Source: Dehalobacter sp. DCM
Lineage (GTDB): Bacteria > Bacillota > Desulfitobacteriia > Desulfitobacteriales > Syntrophobotulaceae
Reading direction: 5' to 3'
Length of the DNA: 64,000 nt
Assembly: GCF_024972775.1 (NCBI RefSeq)
Contig: NZ_CP092282.1
Coordinates: 2,163,001-2,227,000 of the forward strand
Both the position numbers and the translations under genes were made by a program. A model generated the notes under the pieces. The model worked only from the letters and a program-made list of their open reading frames with translations. It ran no database searches and was not told the DNA's origin. Shown here one piece after another: positions 46,499 to 55,460 of this stretch; position 1 is the first letter of the stretch, and each line of letters begins with the position of its first letter.

Positions 46499-48226
46499 AT
46501 GCGAAGAACCAAGATCATTTGTACGATCGGCCCAGCCAGTGAACAACCGGATAAGATCAGACAGCTGATCAAGGCAGGAATGAATGTAGCCAGACTTAAT
46601 TTTTCTCATGGAACCCATGAGGAGCATGGCCGAAGGATCGCGGCGCTTCGCGCGGCGGCGGATGATGTCGGTGTCAATCTAGGCATCCTTTTGGATACCA
46701 AGGGACCCGAGATTCGTACCGGTTTGGTTCCGGAACAGGGAGTACTGCTGGAAAACGGCAGCAAATTCATTTTAGACAGCGATAATACAATGGGCTCTTC
46801 CGCCAGAGTTTATATAACGCATGCGGCACTCTGGTCGGAAGTATCGCCTGGAAACCATATTTTGATCGATGATGGCTTGCTCGATCTTGAAGTGACGGCG
46901 GTTGCCGAAGGGAAAATCACAACCACTGTCTGCAACGGGGGAACCTTAAAATCGCAAAAAGGGGTCAATGTTCCCGGCGTTAAGGTCGATCTGCCCGCAC
47001 TGACGGCAAAAGACATCGAAGACATTACCTTTGGGCTGCAAAGCGGTATTGATTTTATTGCAGCGTCATTTACGCAGAAAGCAGCGGATATTCTGGATGT
47101 CCGCCGCATCGTTGAAAACGCGGAGTCCGATGTCAGAATCATTGCCAAGATTGAAAGTCATGAAGGCATTGCTAATATTGACAGTATCTTGGAAGTTGTC
47201 GATGGCATCATGGTCGCGCGGGGTGATCTTGGGGTGGAAATCCCGGTGGAAGAGGTTCCGCTGTATCAAAAGGAGATCATTGCCAAGTGCAATGCGCTGG
47301 GAAAAATCGTCATTGTTGCGACACAGATGCTCGATTCGATGATCCGGCAGCCCCGCCCAACCCGGGCTGAAGCCAGCGATGTCGCCAATGCGATCCTGGA
47401 CGGAACCGATGCCATCATGCTTTCCGGAGAAACAGCTGCCGGTGCCTTTCCGGTGGAAGCAGTGCAAACCATGGATAAGATTGCCCGGAAAGCAGAAGGG
47501 ATCTATTTCAAAACCAGTGTACCATTGAAAAAAGGACGGAACATCGTGGAAGCCATCGGTCACGCCAGCACGGCAATTGCCGCCGATCTCAATGCGGCCT
47601 CGATTATCACCCCAACCCAGTCGGGAAGAACCGCCCGTATGATTTCCCGGCACCGTCCGCAGACATTGATCATTGCCACAACCCCTTATCCGGAAGTCGC
47701 CAGGAGTCTGAGTTTAAGTTGGGGTGTGCATACCATTCTTGTCTCGGAAAGCGCGGGAACGGACCAGCTGCTTTCCGTAGCGGTAACGAAATCACTGGAT
47801 GAGGGTTTGGTTCAAACCGGTGATATTGTTGTGCTTACTGCGGGTGTTCCTGTGGGGAAGGTTGGAGCCACCAATCTGATCAAAGTGCAGGTAGTTGGCA
47901 GCGTTATGGCCAGAGGCACAGGAATCGGTCGTAAATCGTATTCGGGCAAAGCACGTAAAACAACAGTCCCGGAGGAATTTTCCAAAGGGGATATCCTGAT
48001 TGCGACTATCACCGATACGGATACGCTGCCGGTCATCGCCAAAGCCGGTGCAATCGTCGTCGAGCGCGGTGGATTGACGTCACATGCGGCGATCGTTGCC
48101 TTGCAATATGGAATTCCAGCGGTGGTAGGCGCTCAAAACGCAACTGAAAAAATACCGGAGGGTACAATCATTACCGTCGATGCGCTCTCCGGAGTTGTCT
48201 ATGAAGGTGCAGTTTCTATTCTTTAA
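46499..48226 (+). CDS. pyk: Pyruvate kinase with C-terminal PEP-utiliser domain
   Basis: A 575-residue pyruvate kinase: RTKIICTIGPAS at the N-terminus, LDTKGPEIRTG, and MVARGDLGVEIP with the active-site region. After the normal C-terminal domain come 95 extra residues with GGLTSHAAIVA, the mobile phosphohistidine domain of PEP-utilising enzymes, typical of Bacillus and many Clostridia. It turns PEP and ADP into pyruvate and ATP. Confidence 0.95.
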   Translation: MRRTKIICTIGPASEQPDKIRQLIKAGMNVARLNFSHGTHEEHGRRIAALRAAADDVGVNLGILLDTKGPEIRTGLVPEQGVLLENGSKFILDSDNTMGSSARVYITHAALWSEVSPGNHILIDDGLLDLEVTAVAEGKITTTVCNGGTLKSQKGVNVPGVKVDLPALTAKDIEDITFGLQSGIDFIAASFTQKAADILDVRRIVENAESDVRIIAKIESHEGIANIDSILEVVDGIMVARGDLGVEIPVEEVPLYQKEIIAKCNALGKIVIVATQMLDSMIRQPRPTRAEASDVANAILDGTDAIMLSGETAAGAFPVEAVQTMDKIARKAEGIYFKTSVPLKKGRNIVEAIGHASTAIAADLNAASIITPTQSGRTARMISRHRPQTLIIATTPYPEVARSLSLSWGVHTILVSESAGTDQLLSVAVTKSLDEGLVQTGDIVVLTAGVPVGKVGATNLIKVQVVGSVMARGTGIGRKSYSGKARKTTVPEEFSKGDILIATITDTDTLPVIAKAGAIVVERGGLTSHAAIVALQYGIPAVVGAQNATEKIPEGTIITVDALSGVVYEGAVSIL

Positions 48227-48251
48227 TAATCAGGCATCGGGAGGTGGAGGA

Positions 48252-49010
48252 GTGACAGCAGGCAGGCAGGAGAAAATCCGATTTTTACTGCAAAAACACG
48301 GACATTTGACTGTTGCAGAATTAGCGGAAGAATTCAATGTATCGGAAATGACGATCCGCAGGGATTTAAAAGAACTTGCTTTAATGGGTTTGATTCAACG
48401 CGAGCACGGCAAGGCAATATATCCCCAAAATCCAGAAATCAAGAATACATATTTTACAACGCGTCTGGGTGAAGCCCAAGAAGAGAAGCTGCGGATAGCC
48501 AAAATAGCCGCCAGCCTCATCAATGAAGGGGAATCGGTTATTTTGGATTCAGGGACGACGACCTTGGCCATCGCCCTGGAACTGAATAAAAAAAGCACGG
48601 TTGTGACTAATTCATTGGCAGTAGCCGAAGTGCTCGCTATGCGTGATGATATATCCACCGTTTTGACCGGCGGGGAAGTACAGAAAGCCACATACTCCCT
48701 GTTAGGCCCAATGACCAGAGAAAATTTGAACGGATTTTATGCCGATAAGCTTTTTTTGTCTGCTACCGGAGTCAGCGCAGAGAAAGGACTCTCCACATCG
48801 AGTATGATCGAATCCGAAGTCAAGCAAGCGATGATCGCTTCGGCGAGGGAAGTTATACTCGTCGCGCATGGTTCCAAAATCGGTCAGATCTTTTATCACA
48901 TCTTTGCCAAATGGGATAAAGTGAATAAATTTATAACCGACAATAGTGCCGCTCCGGAACAAATCAAAAAACTGGAACAGCTTGGCATCGAGGTTATTAT
49001 CGCATCCTGA
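48252..49010 (+). CDS. DeoR family transcriptional regulator
   Basis: About 252 residues. N-terminal winged helix LTVAELAEEFNVSEMTIRRD, followed by a DeoR sugar-phosphate sensor domain (DSGTTTLAIALEL; SATGVSAEKGLST). GTG 48252 lies directly after GGGAGGTGGAGG, and an upstream start at 48180 inside pyk is unlikely. It is the third gene of the gap-pyk run and may sense a glycolytic phosphate to control it. Confidence 0.85.
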   Translation: MTAGRQEKIRFLLQKHGHLTVAELAEEFNVSEMTIRRDLKELALMGLIQREHGKAIYPQNPEIKNTYFTTRLGEAQEEKLRIAKIAASLINEGESVILDSGTTTLAIALELNKKSTVVTNSLAVAEVLAMRDDISTVLTGGEVQKATYSLLGPMTRENLNGFYADKLFLSATGVSAEKGLSTSSMIESEVKQAMIASAREVILVAHGSKIGQIFYHIFAKWDKVNKFITDNSAAPEQIKKLEQLGIEVIIAS

Positions 49011-49096
49011 TGGATTAAATAGTTTTTTTTAACAATTTACCCTTTATATAATAACTATCATAGCAAAAGACGTGACATTTTTTGTGAAGATGGTAT

Positions 49097-49137
49097 AAAT
49101 ACTTACGATATGTGAATTATTCTGTAAGTATTTTTTT
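49097..49137 (+). terminator. Hairpin terminator
   Basis: AAATACTTAC...GTAAGTATTT followed by a T run, between the DeoR gene and the FlhG-like gene. Confidence 0.7.
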
Positions 49138-49212
49138 GTTAGGATGAAAAAGGAACTTGTCTTTCTTTGTAGAAAATTATATATTGCATTGCGGTATCCG
49201 GGGAGGAAATAA

Positions 49213-50298
49213 ATGAACGAGCCACAATTTGTTGAAGGTCAGAAACTGAATTTTACCACGAACTCCGAACTTTACCATGATATCTATACCACTGAAATTA
49301 AGAAAGTGTACCCCGACCGACTTGAATTATTGATTACGCTGCACAAAGGGTATCTTTTATTAATCCCGATCGGTACTGTCATTCGCTGGCTGTTGCCGGA
49401 CTCCAAAACGGTCATAACCTCAGAAGTGATCTCACGCCAGCCGGCCCAGCAAAGTTGGTGCGTCACCATACCCACCGTTCAAAAACTAAAGAAGAGATCT
49501 CGGGTGATTGCCATTGGCAGTGGCAAAGGGGGTGTTGGCAAGACCTCCTTGGCGATTAATCTGGGGATGGCGTTGAGCTCTCTGGGCAAACGCGTCATCA
49601 TTTTGGATGCAGATATAGGTATGGCCAATGTCGAGCTGCTGCTCAAACTCAATAACCCGTTAAACCTGACCCACGTTCTTAAAGGAGAATGTACATTAAA
49701 GGATATCCTGACCCCAGGACCGGGGGGCATCAAGGTTCTTCCGGGGTCAAGCGGTATTTCTTCCTTGACAAATCTTAGTCCTATACAGTTTAACCGGATT
49801 ATCTCCGGTTTTGCGGATCTTGAAAGCGAGTGCGATATTTTCCTTATCGATACGGGTGCGGGAATATCGGAAGTCGTGCTTAAATTTTTGGAAGCTGCCG
49901 ATGATTTGCTCCTGATCACAACCACAGAGCCCCATGCCATGATGGATACCTATGGCTTGACCAAAGCGTTGGCTTATCGAAATCCAAATATATCACCGTA
50001 TCTGATTATCAATCGATGTGAAAATGAAGCAGAAGCAATAAAATCCTTTGATACGTTTAAAAAGGCATCTGCTAAGTATCTCAAACTGCAACCCGACATG
50101 ATCGGCTGGATTTATGACGATAAAAAAGTCACAAAATCTTTAAAGAGTCAAAACCCACTCTTTTTGTCTCAGCCCAACTCGGAATATGCCGTTGAGGTAC
50201 TGAACATCGCCAAGTGTCTGCTCGGCAAAAAAGTGAGAAATGAACGATCCAGCGGTATCTTATCATTTATTAAGAAAGTTAAGAGGAATTTTGGATAA
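49213..50298 (+). CDS. FlhG/MinD-like ATPase with an N-terminal PilZN/YcgR-like domain
   Basis: 361 residues. The first 95 residues (EGQKLNFTTN...IPIGTVIRW) resemble the PilZN/YcgR N-terminal domain. From residue 97 there is a deviant Walker A SGKGGVGKTS, then ILDADIGMANVE and LIDTGAGIS, as in FlhG/YlxH, a MinD-type ATPase that sets flagellar number and position. No flagellar, chemotaxis or division genes are near, so the target is unclear. GGGGAGG precedes the ATG. Confidence 0.82.
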   Translation: MNEPQFVEGQKLNFTTNSELYHDIYTTEIKKVYPDRLELLITLHKGYLLLIPIGTVIRWLLPDSKTVITSEVISRQPAQQSWCVTIPTVQKLKKRSRVIAIGSGKGGVGKTSLAINLGMALSSLGKRVIILDADIGMANVELLLKLNNPLNLTHVLKGECTLKDILTPGPGGIKVLPGSSGISSLTNLSPIQFNRIISGFADLESECDIFLIDTGAGISEVVLKFLEAADDLLLITTTEPHAMMDTYGLTKALAYRNPNISPYLIINRCENEAEAIKSFDTFKKASAKYLKLQPDMIGWIYDDKKVTKSLKSQNPLFLSQPNSEYAVEVLNIAKCLLGKKVRNERSSGILSFIKKVKRNFG

Positions 50299-50553
50299 TC
50301 AAATAGATTTGTCATAACACTGTTTGATTACAGGACATTTTTAATATTATTTTATTTTACGTTATTTAAAATAATTAATTAGGACTAGTGTGCTTTGTCC
50401 TTGAGTTTCAAAGGCTCAGCTTGTTTTAGAATAGCATTGGGAAAGTATATTATGTCGAATCCCTGTTGGAATTGGAAAATTACTGTATTTTCTTGCATTG
50501 AAATTAATGGTATAGTATTAGGTGTGTGAAAAAAGGGATGAGAGGGGGCGAGA

Positions 50554-52089
50554 ATGATTCGAAAGGAGACAATAATAACTCAAATAAAGAACATAATTGG
50601 ATCAGCTAAAAAAATGAATACTGCAGAGGCTTTGGCTAAGAATACCAACAAGACAAAAAAACTATTGGTAAACCTAGTAAATAAGATTGATTTCAAAGCG
50701 ATACATTCGAAGATGGCGGTCAAGTTAAGAAGTATTTCCTGGAAATCGCCCAAGACCATCAGCATCGGCGTGCTCTCCTTGGTGATAATTTTCAGTGGAA
50801 TGTTTTATTTCAGCTTAACGACGCCGGCAGTAGGCATCATTGTTAACGGCGAAAATGTTGGTTACGCAGAAAATAAGTCTGAAGCGAAGCAATTAGTACA
50901 AGACGTGCTTGCCTTGCAGGGCAACACGGTAGGGACTATGGCTCAGACCAGCGATACAATTGAATATAAACATGTTCGGTTTAAGAATGCAGATTTTCCT
51001 GGGGTAGTGTCAGTAGAGACTCTAGCCAAAGCAATAACACCGTATGTCAATGGATACGGACTCCAGATCAATGGTAAGGTGGTTGTTGTTTTAGCCCAGG
51101 AAGAAGATGTTAATACGTTAATTAAGAAGTATGAGGACTCTTTGACAAACCCGTCAGAAACGAATAAAATCGCATCCGTTGAAATTGTTGAACCCTATAC
51201 GAGCGTAGCAGTCCAGGCCAATCCAAGTGATGTCAAAACCGTCGATGCGGCATTGGAGCTACTGAAAAAAGGGGATGTGGCCGAAACCACATACAAAATT
51301 CAACAGGACGATTCATTATGGCTGATTGCCCGTAAAAACGACATGTATGTTGAAGAGATTCTGTCAGCCAACAAAGGGCTTACTGAGGATTCCGTTCTTC
51401 AGCTCGGCCAGGAAATCAAACTTGTTCAAACAAAGCCTTATCTCACGGTACTAAGTAAAGGAACCAGAGTCGTTGACGAAATCATTCCGTTTGATGTTAT
51501 AACCAAATCCGATTCGTCACTTGGTTATGGAAAAAGCGTAGTCAAGCAGGCGGGTAAAGACGGAGAAAAGGTTGTTACATACACGTATGTAGCGGAAAAT
51601 GGAAAAACGACTGAAAAACAGGTCGTGAGTGAAAAAGTTGTCAGTGAACCTGTTAATCAGGTTATCGCCAAGGGACCGACGCGTTCTGTCATCTATGTGA
51701 GCACGTCGCGTGGTTCAGGAAGCATCTCGGGTTTAAATTGGCCTTTAAGCGGTTCCATCACATCCTACTACGGTTCGCGTTGGGGCGGATTTCATACGGG
51801 AATCGATATTGACGGCTATACCGGACAGCCCTATTATGCGGCCGCTGCGGGAACAGTAGTTGAAGCAGGCTGGGATGGTGGATATGGTTATTGCATCGTC
51901 ATCGATCACGGTAACGGCGTAGCCACGCGGTACGGTCATTCTTCAAAATTACTGGTCAGTGTTGGTGAAAAAGTCTCCAATGGTGAGCATATCGGCAATG
52001 TCGGTTCAACCGGCAGATCCACAGGCTCTCACCTCCACTTTGAAGTCATCATTAACGGCAGTACCGTTAACCCATTGCATTATTTGTAA
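50554..52089 (+). CDS. M23 metallopeptidase with LysM and G5 domains
   Basis: A 511-residue exported cell-wall hydrolase. A positively charged N-terminus and a single membrane helix (about residues 70-90) anchor it. A LysM domain follows (TTYKIQQDDSLWLIARKNDM, about 248), then a G5 domain (about 295-365), and the C-terminal M23 domain has HTGIDID and HLHFE zinc motifs with YGHSSKL. It would cut peptide cross-links in peptidoglycan, probably in growth, division or sporulation. GAGAGGGGG precedes the ATG. Confidence 0.9.
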   Translation: MIRKETIITQIKNIIGSAKKMNTAEALAKNTNKTKKLLVNLVNKIDFKAIHSKMAVKLRSISWKSPKTISIGVLSLVIIFSGMFYFSLTTPAVGIIVNGENVGYAENKSEAKQLVQDVLALQGNTVGTMAQTSDTIEYKHVRFKNADFPGVVSVETLAKAITPYVNGYGLQINGKVVVVLAQEEDVNTLIKKYEDSLTNPSETNKIASVEIVEPYTSVAVQANPSDVKTVDAALELLKKGDVAETTYKIQQDDSLWLIARKNDMYVEEILSANKGLTEDSVLQLGQEIKLVQTKPYLTVLSKGTRVVDEIIPFDVITKSDSSLGYGKSVVKQAGKDGEKVVTYTYVAENGKTTEKQVVSEKVVSEPVNQVIAKGPTRSVIYVSTSRGSGSISGLNWPLSGSITSYYGSRWGGFHTGIDIDGYTGQPYYAAAAGTVVEAGWDGGYGYCIVIDHGNGVATRYGHSSKLLVSVGEKVSNGEHIGNVGSTGRSTGSHLHFEVIINGSTVNPLHYL

Positions 52090-52127
52090 TGCAGTGCTAA
52101 ACAACAGAATTGAGAACTATAAGTCCA

Positions 52128-52177
52128 GGCGTTGTCGCAAAACTATAAAAATAGTTAGGCGGCAGCGTCTTTTTTTG
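52128..52177 (+). terminator. Terminator after the M23 gene
   Basis: A long G-U-tolerant stem (GGCGTTGTCGC with GCGGCAGCGTC) around AACTAT/ATAGTT, followed by TTTTTTT. Confidence 0.65.
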
Positions 52178-52210
52178 CTACATACCAAGGAATGTAATCA
52201 AACTCAATGT

Positions 52211-52486
52211 GAAGGATCATCAACTCAGATAAATGAAACAATTAAAAATATCAATAATGACACATTCATTATCCCAGATAAACCGACACATGCATATTTC
52301 CTGGATATTAAAAGTTGAACTCATGAATATCAGAGCTTCAAAATCGACATTGATGTCGATTTTGGGACAAGCCGTCAATATGAGTATGTCACACTCGTCA
52401 TGCTCTTGTTCAAAACAAAGAATGCCAGAATCTTTACCCTGAAAAAACCGACACTTGCAAATATTCAAAATCAAAACCAATGCTAG
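52211..52486 (+). pseudogene. Remnant of an unidentified cassette gene
   Basis: A plus-strand frame reads ...DTFIIPDKPTHAYFLDIKS, then an in-frame TGA at 52316, then THEYQSFKIDIDVDFGTS and on to a TAG at 52484. The amino-acid pattern on both sides of the stop looks like protein, and no start codon with ribosome site is visible, so a truncated and interrupted gene is the best reading. Family unknown. It sits just left of the first palindromic repeat of the accessory region. Confidence 0.4.
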
Positions 52487-52490
52487 GGTT

Positions 52491-52616
52491 GCAGATAACG
52501 TTCTGCGAATTTGCGAAGTCTGGTTATTACATTCATATTCTCTCAGATTTTGCAAATTCGCTGTCCTACGACGTATCGTGCCCCAGACTCAGCAGCGCCA
52601 CGGACGGCGCTGCCTT
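52491..52616. repeat. Cassette-boundary palindromic repeat R1
   Basis: Inner arms GCGAATTTGC (52505-52514) and GCAAATTCGC (52552-52561) are perfectly complementary around a conserved 37-base centre (GAAGTCTGGTTATTAC...CTCAGATTT). ATAAC lies on the left, GTCCTACGACGTATCGTG on the right, then a hairpin AGCGCCACGGACGGCGCT (52594-52611). The same layout is present in R2 and R3. Confidence 0.75.
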
Positions 52617-52676
52617 AAACATCCAACGAGCACCTGGATCACAAAAGGTCTCACATGAATGAGCATTTCACTATCT

Positions 52677-53306
52677 TTACCGTTCTTTTTTGCATTTTAC
52701 AATAATAAATTTCTCTGGAGGTTTATCTTTCATATTCTTATGGGGTTCATCAATTTCCGAGAATTCTATTAATCCATATTTTTCAAATTCTTTTTTCACT
52801 GAATCAGAATCATGAAAAAATATTCTTACGCCCTTCATGGTTTCAAATCGATCTCTACTCAGCTGTTTACCTCTGCCAAACATTGAAGCTTTCTTGGAAA
52901 CAGTTGTGAAAATCATATAGCCGTTTGGTTTTAACTGATTATAGCAGTCTTTAACAAACTTTCTTCTCTCGCGATTATTCAATAAATGAATAAGGCCATA
53001 ACAAAATATACCGTCATAAAGTTTGTTATCAAATGGCATGTCAGTTACTGAACCATGATAGATTGTAAAATCAAGCCCATTCTGTCTTGCCAAATCGATT
53101 GCTGTTTGCGAAATCTCAATACCTGTTACTTTAATTCCATTGTCGCAAAAAATCTTAGCATTTCTGCCGTATCCAATACCCGGTATCAATATGTCCTTGA
53201 CTTTCATTTCCACAAAAAAGTCCTTTGTCAAGATTGCGGAATCTGAAGGTTCAAATCCCCACATCGTTTGCTTTTCTATAAAACTTGATTCCCAGAATTC
53301 CGTCAT
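52677..53306 (-). CDS. SAM-dependent class I methyltransferase (cassette gene)
   Basis: About 209 residues. Motif I is the unusual DILIPGIGYGRNAKIF, then VTGIEISQTAIDLA, and CYGLIHLL, a Rossmann-like methyltransferase of the TehB/thiopurine-like type (MTEFWESSFIEKQTMWGFEP at the start). Target unknown. The ATG at 53306 has AAAGGAGC seven bases upstream; the longer frame from 53456 reads through repeat R2 and is not credible. It is flanked by R1 and R2 and transcribed to the left. Confidence 0.82.
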   Translation of the reverse strand: MTEFWESSFIEKQTMWGFEPSDSAILTKDFFVEMKVKDILIPGIGYGRNAKIFCDNGIKVTGIEISQTAIDLARQNGLDFTIYHGSVTDMPFDNKLYDGIFCYGLIHLLNNRERRKFVKDCYNQLKPNGYMIFTTVSKKASMFGRGKQLSRDRFETMKGVRIFFHDSDSVKKEFEKYGLIEFSEIDEPHKNMKDKPPEKFIIVKCKKER

Positions 53307-53373
53307 ATCTGTAGCTCCTTTTATGTTTGATTTTGATATGATATTACTGCGAAGAAATACTCGAAGTTCTTTC

Positions 53374-53536
53374 GTCCGCGCCAAGGATGGCGCGTCCTTT
53401 GCACAATATGTCGTAGAACGTTCTGTGAATTCCCGAAGTCTGGTTATTACGTTCATATTCTCTTAGATTTTGGGAATACGCTGTTCTACGACGTATCGTG
53501 CCCCCAAACTCAGCAGCGCCATGGACGGCGCTGCCT
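53374..53536. repeat. Cassette-boundary palindromic repeat R2
   Basis: A left hairpin GCGCCAAGGATGGCGC (53378-53393), then GTCGTAGAAC (53410-53419) paired with GTTCTACGAC (53483-53492), inner arms GTGAATTCCC/GGGAATACGC, the conserved centre seen in R1, and a right hairpin CAGCGCCATGGACGGCGCTG (53514-53533). The outer pairing extends through GCAC.ATATG/CGTATCGTGC. Confidence 0.78.
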
Positions 53537-53734
53537 TGAATTTCACCCGAAATGCCTCTAATGCGCAAAATAAGAAGAATCTGAAACCTTGAGTTTAATC
53601 CTATACGCATTGAGTGTAATAGCAGTATAAAAGTTTTCAACTTCACGGCACTCACTTCCAAATCTCTGGCACGGGACAATTATCATTTACCATATATTGT
53701 AAATATAGTATTGTCTTTAGGAGGTCAATAATCA

Positions 53735-53992
53735 ATGGCAACGAAAAACTCGATGACCCCATCAGGGGGTATTTTCCAATCTCATCAAGGTGTTCCACAT
53801 GGGGTTGGAATTAGTCCAATGACTATTCAGCAACAAATAATTCAAGATGCACAAAAGCAAGCACAGGAACGTTGGAAAATACTACGAGAAACGCAGTCAA
53901 AAATTTTCGAAATACAACAGGATATTACCGCACACAGGGCGAGAACAGGCGATATCGCTCGTAGGGCGTGGGAACAATATATTCGCCAATAG
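53735..53992 (+). CDS. Small protein of the MATxNSxTPSGGIF pair, first copy
   Basis: 85 residues starting MATKNSMTPSGGIFQS; the rest is a polar, Gln/Arg-rich helix with no membrane segment. TTAGGAGG supports the start. It shares its first 16 residues with the next ORF (12 of 16 identical) and nothing else, so a common N-terminal tag or processing site is suggested. No family recognised. It lies in the cassette between R2 and R3. Confidence 0.65.
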   Translation: MATKNSMTPSGGIFQSHQGVPHGVGISPMTIQQQIIQDAQKQAQERWKILRETQSKIFEIQQDITAHRARTGDIARRAWEQYIRQ

Positions 53993-54038
53993 AACACTTT
54001 ACCGTATGAATTATGGAATCAAGGAGGTCTTCATTTAA

Positions 54039-54365
54039 ATGGCAACAAGAAATAGCATAACCCCATCAGGAGGCATTTTTCGTTCTCAGCGAGATGGTAG
54101 TTTAATAGGATTTGGAAATCCACAAACTATGGGACGGGCGCGTCTTGAGCAGTTCGGAGCAGATATTTTTCTTCATGTACCCGGCGCTCGAACACCGGTA
54201 CGCCAAGAAACAAGACCAATAACGGAGTTTTTAAGTGATATAGCGTTTCGTAGGGCGGCACAGAGACCAGTGGGAACACCGCCTTTGCAACCTTTTATCC
54301 CAGGGAGAACTCAATTGCCACAACGACCTCAAGCTACGCAACAACCACATCAGCCTATGCATTAA
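54039..54365 (+). CDS. Small protein of the MATxNSxTPSGGIF pair, second copy
   Basis: 108 residues starting MATRNSITPSGGIFRS, followed by a Gly-rich part, an Arg-rich helical part and a Pro/Gln-rich C-terminus (PQRPQATQQPHQPMH). CAAGGAGGTC lies ten bases before the ATG. It follows the first copy by 46 bp in the same direction. No signal peptide, membrane helix or known domain was seen. Confidence 0.65.
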   Translation: MATRNSITPSGGIFRSQRDGSLIGFGNPQTMGRARLEQFGADIFLHVPGARTPVRQETRPITEFLSDIAFRRAAQRPVGTPPLQPFIPGRTQLPQRPQATQQPHQPMH

Positions 54366-54402
54366 CATGCATCCACAATAATCGCAACTGAATTCAATGA
54401 CC

Positions 54403-54441
54403 ATTAATAGGCTAGTAAAACGCGAATCCTAGCCTATTAAT
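54403..54441 (+). terminator. Hairpin after the small-protein pair
   Basis: ATTAATAGGCTAG (54403-54415) and CTAGCCTATTAAT (54429-54441), a 13-bp perfect stem without a strong T run; probable terminator. Confidence 0.5.
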
Positions 54442-54600
54442 GACTTAGTAATATATGCATATTCAAATAAAACCATTATCGTTTTATCTAGGTTTAAAAA
54501 TTTACAATACAAGATCGAATTAACTGACATAATAGTGATCTCCAGTTCACGAATACTTACTTGTATCCTACTACTACGAAGGAATACTAGAAATTCCTTT

Positions 54601-54765
54601 CGTCCGCGCCAGGACGGCGCGGCCTTTGCACGATATGTCGTAGAACGTCTTGCGAATTGCCGAAGTCTGGTTACTACGTTCATATTCTCTCAGATTTTGG
54701 CAATTCGCTGTTAGGCGATGGACCATGCCCCCAGATTCAGAGCGAGCCATGGACGGCGAGCCCTT
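54601..54765. repeat. Cassette-boundary palindromic repeat R3
   Basis: A left hairpin GCGCCAGGACGGCGC (54606-54620), then GTCGTAGAAC, a 5-base spacer, arm GCGAATTGCC (54652-54661), the conserved centre, arm GGCAATTCGC (54699-54708), T and GTTAGGC (54710-54716). GTTAGGC fits the GTTRRRY core of integron attC sites, but spacers of 5 and 1 bases are not the classical attC geometry. GCCATGGACGGC follows at about 54746. Confidence 0.75.
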
Positions 54766-54847
54766 GAACAATACTCTCTAACGAATTTGTTTACATTACG
54801 GGAAACACGAAAACTTGAGTTTGGATTCCTTGAATATTTAAATCCAC

Positions 54848-55213
54848 TTAGCCTCTGGATAAAATCTCGACAGCTTGTTCTTCATCCGGTAAGAAAAATA
54901 TGTCTCTGCCTTTATTACATTCATAAATGAAATCCCTTAAACTTCCACTTGTATATCCGGAGAAATCCCCTATGATTACGATTTTCATTTGATAATTGAT
55001 AAACTTCTGCAATATTTCTCCCGCTAGTTTTGTCTTTAAATCAAAAAAGTCTTCATTAATTGCTGCCTTAGTCAAAATAACATTATTACAGCCTGTCTCA
55101 TACCTTACAGTTGCCATGAGATCCAATGCTGACTGAACATCCGTTATTAATATCTCATCACTATTTACAACGGCAATCTCTTTATTATTCTTTTGAATCG
55201 TCGTAATTTTCAT
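54848..55213 (-). CDS. DUF4180 domain protein (cassette gene)
   Basis: A 121-residue protein with the DUF4180 pattern: DLMATVRYETGCNNVIL, INEDFFDLKTKLAGEILQKF and IGDFSGYTSGSLRDFI. The fold is alpha/beta and cytosolic; its function is not established. It is common as a single mobile gene in Firmicutes, which fits its place between R3 and R4. Transcribed to the left. Confidence 0.85.
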   Translation of the reverse strand: MKITTIQKNNKEIAVVNSDEILITDVQSALDLMATVRYETGCNNVILTKAAINEDFFDLKTKLAGEILQKFINYQMKIVIIGDFSGYTSGSLRDFIYECNKGRDIFFLPDEEQAVEILSRG

Positions 55214-55304
55214 TAAGTGTCCCCCAAAAATGCGTTTGTTTCAACCAAATAAAACTATCCTTAAATTCGTCTATTTAATTAACCGCAACACGATGTCGCG
55301 AATT

Positions 55305-55440
55305 AGCCCGGTCTGTCATATAACGTCTCGAGTATTGCCGACGCGTCCCAACCACATTCATCTTTAAGAAGTGTCGGCAATACTCTGTTCTACGAAGTGG
55401 GGGGCCCCACGAAGCAAGAGCAGCACGGATGCTGCGGCCT
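55305..55440. repeat. Cassette-boundary palindromic repeat R4 (diverged)
   Basis: Arms GAGTATTGCCGAC (55330-55342) and GTCGGCAATACTC (55373-55385) are a 13-bp perfect inverted repeat with a different centre from R1-R3. ATATAAC is on the left and TGTTCTACGAAG on the right, then the palindrome GTGGGGGGCCCCAC and the hairpin GCAGCACGGATGCTGC (55420-55435). Confidence 0.7.
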
Positions 55441-55460
55441 TAAACAATTTAGTCCATAAG

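Noticed and set aside
50299-50553. Riboswitch before the M23 gene (c-di-AMP type is common there)
   Set aside because: The conserved core of that riboswitch could not be found in this A/T-rich gap.
53344-53679. Minus-strand ORF over repeat R2
   Set aside because: Similar predicted peptides (QNLREYE..NQTS) appear in R1, R2 and R3 only because the repeat itself is translated.
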